Assembly: GCF_002968635.1 (NCBI RefSeq)
Contig: NZ_PVBN01000009.1
Location: forward strand, 186,001-250,000
Length of the DNA stretch: 64,000 nt
Direction of reading: 5' to 3'
From: Neorhizobium alkalisoli
Lineage (GTDB): Bacteria; Pseudomonadota; Alphaproteobacteria; Rhizobiales; Rhizobiaceae
The number at the start of each line of letters is the position of its first letter. Position 1 is the first letter of the stretch. Of the stretch, positions 62,565 to 64,000 are shown in pieces. A program made the translations under genes and the position numbers. The notes under the pieces were generated by a model. The model was not told where the DNA came from and searched no databases. It saw nothing but the letters and a program-made list of their open reading frames with translations.

Positions 62565-64000
62565 TCAGGCGTCGAGCCAGACGTATTCGGCAAAAGCATA
62601 GCCCATCTGACCACCCAGCGGGCTTGCTTCGAGGCCCTTGAGCTTGGCCGAAATGGCGTCGACGTTAGACAGGTAAACGGGAATCACCGTACCTGCCTCT
62701 TCGGCGATCATGATCTGCATTTCACCGTAGATTTGCTTCCGCTTGCCCTCATCCAGAAGGCCGCGTGCCTCGACCAGCATCTTGTCGAATTTCGCCGACT
62801 TGTACTGGCTTTCGTTCCAAGGAGCGTCGGACGCATACAGCAGCGAGAACAGGATGTCGGGCGTCGGGCGCGGATTGATATTGCCGAAGTGGACTGGTGC
62901 CTTTAGCCAATAGTTTGACCAATAGCCGTCGGACGGAACCCGCTGCACGTCGAACTTCATTCCGACTTCCGCGCCGGCCTGCTGCAGGACAGTGGCCATA
63001 TCAACCGAAGCCGTGGCGGCATCCGATGCGACGATCGGAATCGACTGACCAACCAAGCCGGCCTTGTTGAAGTGGAACTTTGCCTTTTCAGGATCGAAAG
63101 CCTTCGGCTTCAGCTCCTGATTGTAGTAGATGCTTGCCGGTGAGACCGGTTGATCATTGGCGACCTCCGCCAAGCCACGCATGACGGATTTCCGAATCTG
63201 CTCGCGATTAATCAGATACTTCATGCCGGCGACGAAATCCGCCTTGTTGCCGGGCTCCAGATCCAGCCGCATGTTCAGGTTGGTGTAATTACCTGACGTC
63301 GTCTGCGACAGCACGAACCCGGGCTGGCTTTCCACCAGCTTCATCGAGCGAGGCTTGATCGATGCTGCGAGTTGAATGTCACCCGACAGCAACGCATTGA
63401 CACGGGCATTGTCGTCGCTGATGGCGAAATATTCGAACGAGTCGAGATGCGCTCCCTGGGCCTTGAAGTAGTTGGGGTTCTTGACGGCGATCGACTTCAC
63501 TCCCGGCTCGAAGGTTTCGAGCTTGAAGGCGCCGGTGCCGATGCCCTTGGAGAAATCGGTTGTACCATCCTGAACGATCATGAAATGGTGCATCGCAAGG
63601 ATTGTCGGAAGGTCGGCATTGGGATTTGCCAGCGTGATGGCCACCGTCAGGGGATCAACCGCCTTGACGTCGGTGATCTGCTTGGCAATCGAATTGACCT
63701 TGGAGCCGACATTGGGGTCGAGGTGCCTCTTGAGCGAATATACGACGTCGTTCGAACTCAACGTCTTACCGTCATGGAAAGTGACGCCGGAGCGCAGTTT
63801 AACCGTCCAAACTTTGGCATCCGCGCTTTCGACGCTTTCCGCCAATTCCATCTTGGTAAGACCGCTCTTGTCGATGAATGTCAGGCGGTTATAGAGCGCG
63901 CAGCAACGGACATAGTCCGTCGACAGCGATGCCTTGGCCGGATCCAGCGTGTCGGCCGTCGACGACGACCAGCCTGCCGCTTTCAGATGACCACCGGATT
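62565..64000 (-). CDS. Peptide ABC solute-binding protein, family 5 (5' end outside window)
   Basis: 478 codons are visible; the start and signal peptide lie beyond the right edge. The family 5 (DppA/OppA/NikA) features are clear: LRSGVTFHDGKTLSSNDVVYSLKRHLD, the central ALLSGDIQLAASI, and a C-terminal lobe with AEEAGTVIPVYLSNVDAISAKLKGLE (core IPVYLSNVD). The frame remains open to 64000 (visible start HLKAAGWSSSTADTLDPAKA). It binds di- or oligopeptides or a similar ligand for the permeases and fused ATPase downstream. Confidence 0.9.
   Translation of the reverse strand, partial: SGGHLKAAGWSSSTADTLDPAKASLSTDYVRCCALYNRLTFIDKSGLTKMELAESVESADAKVWTVKLRSGVTFHDGKTLSSNDVVYSLKRHLDPNVGSKVNSIAKQITDVKAVDPLTVAITLANPNADLPTILAMHHFMIVQDGTTDFSKGIGTGAFKLETFEPGVKSIAVKNPNYFKAQGAHLDSFEYFAISDDNARVNALLSGDIQLAASIKPRSMKLVESQPGFVLSQTTSGNYTNLNMRLDLEPGNKADFVAGMKYLINREQIRKSVMRGLAEVANDQPVSPASIYYNQELKPKAFDPEKAKFHFNKAGLVGQSIPIVASDAATASVDMATVLQQAGAEVGMKFDVQRVPSDGYWSNYWLKAPVHFGNINPRPTPDILFSLLYASDAPWNESQYKSAKFDKMLVEARGLLDEGKRKQIYGEMQIMIAEEAGTVIPVYLSNVDAISAKLKGLEASPLGGQMGYAFAEYVWLDA

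Overview
The window is high-GC (about 60% G+C by eye), with dense short-spaced operons, many ATGA or TGATG stop/start overlaps and long false ORFs opposite real genes. It holds many ABC and TRAP transporters, LysR, AraC, GntR, TetR, ArsR and Lrp regulators, a fused TRAP DctQM protein, a single-domain sugar-ABC ATPase and an EcfG-like promoter. This fits an alphaproteobacterium of the Rhizobiaceae type (Rhizobium, Ensifer, Shinella), probably an accessory replicon or niche-adaptation region. That placement is inference; there is no rRNA, tRNA, replication gene or phage/IS element to fix it.

Layout. 1-4.6 kb (minus): a molybdenum hydroxylase operon (2Fe-2S subunit, Mo-pterin subunit, cytochrome c), then an MFS exporter and the start of a Tat-exported protein, with a divergent LysR regulator at 4.76 kb and a clear LysR box between them. 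5.8-9.8 kb: an SDR dehydrogenase with a divergent AraC regulator, a DapA-family lyase and a second AraC regulator. 10.3-16.1 kb: a stress block with a DUF1269 membrane protein, arginine deiminase and two paralogous APC antiporters (no arcB or arcC), and a YciE-type ferritin-like protein behind an EcfG-like promoter. 16.2-17.6 kb: an LLM flavin oxidoreductase with a degraded gene upstream. 17.8-22.8 kb: a sugar ABC importer, a sugar-nucleotide-type epimerase and a FadR-type GntR regulator with a matching operator. 23-26.8 kb: a YbaY/YscW-like exported protein and a 1113-residue serralysin-type RTX metalloprotease.

27-33.2 kb: a TRAP transporter (DctP and fused DctQM) in one operon with an SsuD-like monooxygenase and an SsuA-fold protein without a signal peptide. 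It is divergent from an ArsR repressor and a glutathione transferase, with a duplicated 14-bp operator candidate between them; this looks like an organosulfur uptake and desulfonation module. 33.5-38.6 kb: a surface-glycan operon (acyltransferase 3, two GT2 glycosyltransferases, ABC flippase/exporter). 38.7-45.5 kb: a DHA2 efflux pump, and a TetR-controlled RND pump whose inner-membrane gene carries a 1-nt frameshift.

45.7-58.95 kb is the most interesting region. A translationally coupled set (GntR, DapA-like deaminase/aldolase, aldehyde dehydrogenase, FAD oxidase) is followed by a glycine-betaine-type ABC importer with two different permeases, a proline-racemase-family enzyme, a ProC-like reductase and a GATase1-AraC regulator of the kind that senses quaternary amines, then another FAD oxidase and an Lrp regulator. 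The parts match the hydroxyproline degradation scheme (epimerase, D-amino-acid oxidase, pyrroline-hydroxycarboxylate deaminase, semialdehyde dehydrogenase). However, the racemase-family enzyme has lost its second catalytic Cys (Gly252) and the His of its MCGH motif (Ala91), and the importer is of betaine type. I read it as a pathway for a proline-like or betaine-like substrate whose chemistry is not the textbook one. 59-64 kb (minus): a dipeptide/oligopeptide ABC importer whose solute-binding protein runs off the window.
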